In this document: positions 63,838 through 64,000 of the stretch, piece by piece
Layout of the letters: each line of letters opens with the position of its first letter
Position numbering within the stretch: position 1 is the stretch's first letter
From: Mucilaginibacter empetricola
GTDB lineage: Bacteria; Bacteroidota; Bacteroidia; Sphingobacteriales; Sphingobacteriaceae
Direction of reading: 5' to 3'
NCBI RefSeq assembly: GCF_024808665.1
Contig: NZ_JANUBZ010000005.1
Span: forward strand, 186,001-250,000
DNA: 64,000 nucleotides
Position numbers and translations under genes: made by a program
Notes under the pieces: generated by a model
Told to the model about the DNA's origin: nothing
The model's input: only the letters and a program-made list of their open reading frames with translations
Database searches by the model: none

Positions 63838-64000
63838 ATGAAACAACGCTGGCAAATATTCTGGCACATATTTTTTTGGATTGTACTGATTTCGTTTTTT
63901 TTGGTTGTTGCCCGCAACAATGAGAAATTTACTACCGAAGATCTGTTGGTAATATTTTTATTATACCCTACAATCAATATCAGTTTATTTTATCTCAACT
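63838..64000 (+). CDS. Probable LytS/YehU-type sensor histidine kinase, N-terminal part (3' truncated)
   Basis: An ORF begins with ATG at 63838 and runs open to the window edge: MKQRWQIFWHIFFWIVLISF, then VARNNEKFTTEDLLVIFLLYPTINISLFYLN. The Trp/Phe-rich first helix with HIFFWI and the second helix ending in FYLN are the usual start of Bacteroidota histidine kinases with PF06580 domains and four membrane helices. A response regulator with a LytTR output domain normally follows. The upstream repeats fit that. The catalytic part lies outside the window, so the call depends on the membrane pattern. Confidence 0.6.
   Translation, partial: MKQRWQIFWHIFFWIVLISFFLVVARNNEKFTTEDLLVIFLLYPTINISLFYLN

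Overview
The window reads as a chromosomal segment of a Bacteroidota bacterium, most likely Sphingobacteriaceae (Mucilaginibacter or Pedobacter type). The support is a type IX secretion 'gliding motility' C-terminal domain, two-component propeller hybrid kinases, OmpA proteins with thrombospondin-type-3 spacers, and several Bacteroidota promoter boxes (-7 TAnnTTTG). Shine-Dalgarno sequences are almost absent, and the intergenic DNA is AT-rich. The genus is an inference; no rRNA or tRNA gene was recognised. I saw no CRISPR array, prophage or insertion sequence, so this is mainly core genome with one surface-polysaccharide block.

Layout. 1-3602: bacterial NHEJ (Ku end, LigD) and a ferritin-like DUF892 stress protein. 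3681-8673: M61 peptidase, a receiver protein translationally coupled to a BadF/GlcNAc-kinase-like ATPase, and Lnt. 8748-12719: rsmI with two orphan envelope genes (TIM-barrel-like lipoprotein and TPR-like protein). 12842-19413: serS, a degenerate receiver, SIMPL protein, a lipoprotein M28 peptidase and small proteins. 19533-27867: gcvP, a 1146-residue T9SS surface protein with six SprB-like repeats, pdxJ and a polysaccharide-deacetylase-like protein. 27883-35122: a 1420-residue hybrid sensor kinase, an MFS exporter and a second M28 peptidase. 35183-40898: recG, RidA, a 47-residue membrane protein and two tandem paralogous OmpA genes.

41047-43241: Xaa-Pro aminopeptidase and MeaB. 43436-52201: polysaccharide or lipooligosaccharide block with four GT2-like glycosyltransferases, a GT-B-like protein, a GT9 enzyme, an MsbA-like ABC exporter and a further nucleotide-sugar transferase. 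52312-63635: two outer-membrane barrels, a NagZ-like GH3, an oxidoreductase, a YciI protein, a UvrD helicase fused to an Fe-S RecB-type nuclease, a third M28 peptidase with a fibronectin domain, and an ABC-2 exporter. The window ends inside a probable LytS/YehU sensor kinase preceded by LytTR-type direct repeats.

Most notable non-coding structure: a 34-base palindromic repeat at two places 8.8 kb apart (33/34 identical), one copy sitting inside the loop of another palindrome; paired OmpA terminators with a compensatory base-pair swap; a rare canonical Shine-Dalgarno before a small unknown gene; and the 9-12-9 direct repeats near the right edge. The least understood genes are the rsmI-linked pair, the GT-B-like protein and the degenerate receiver.
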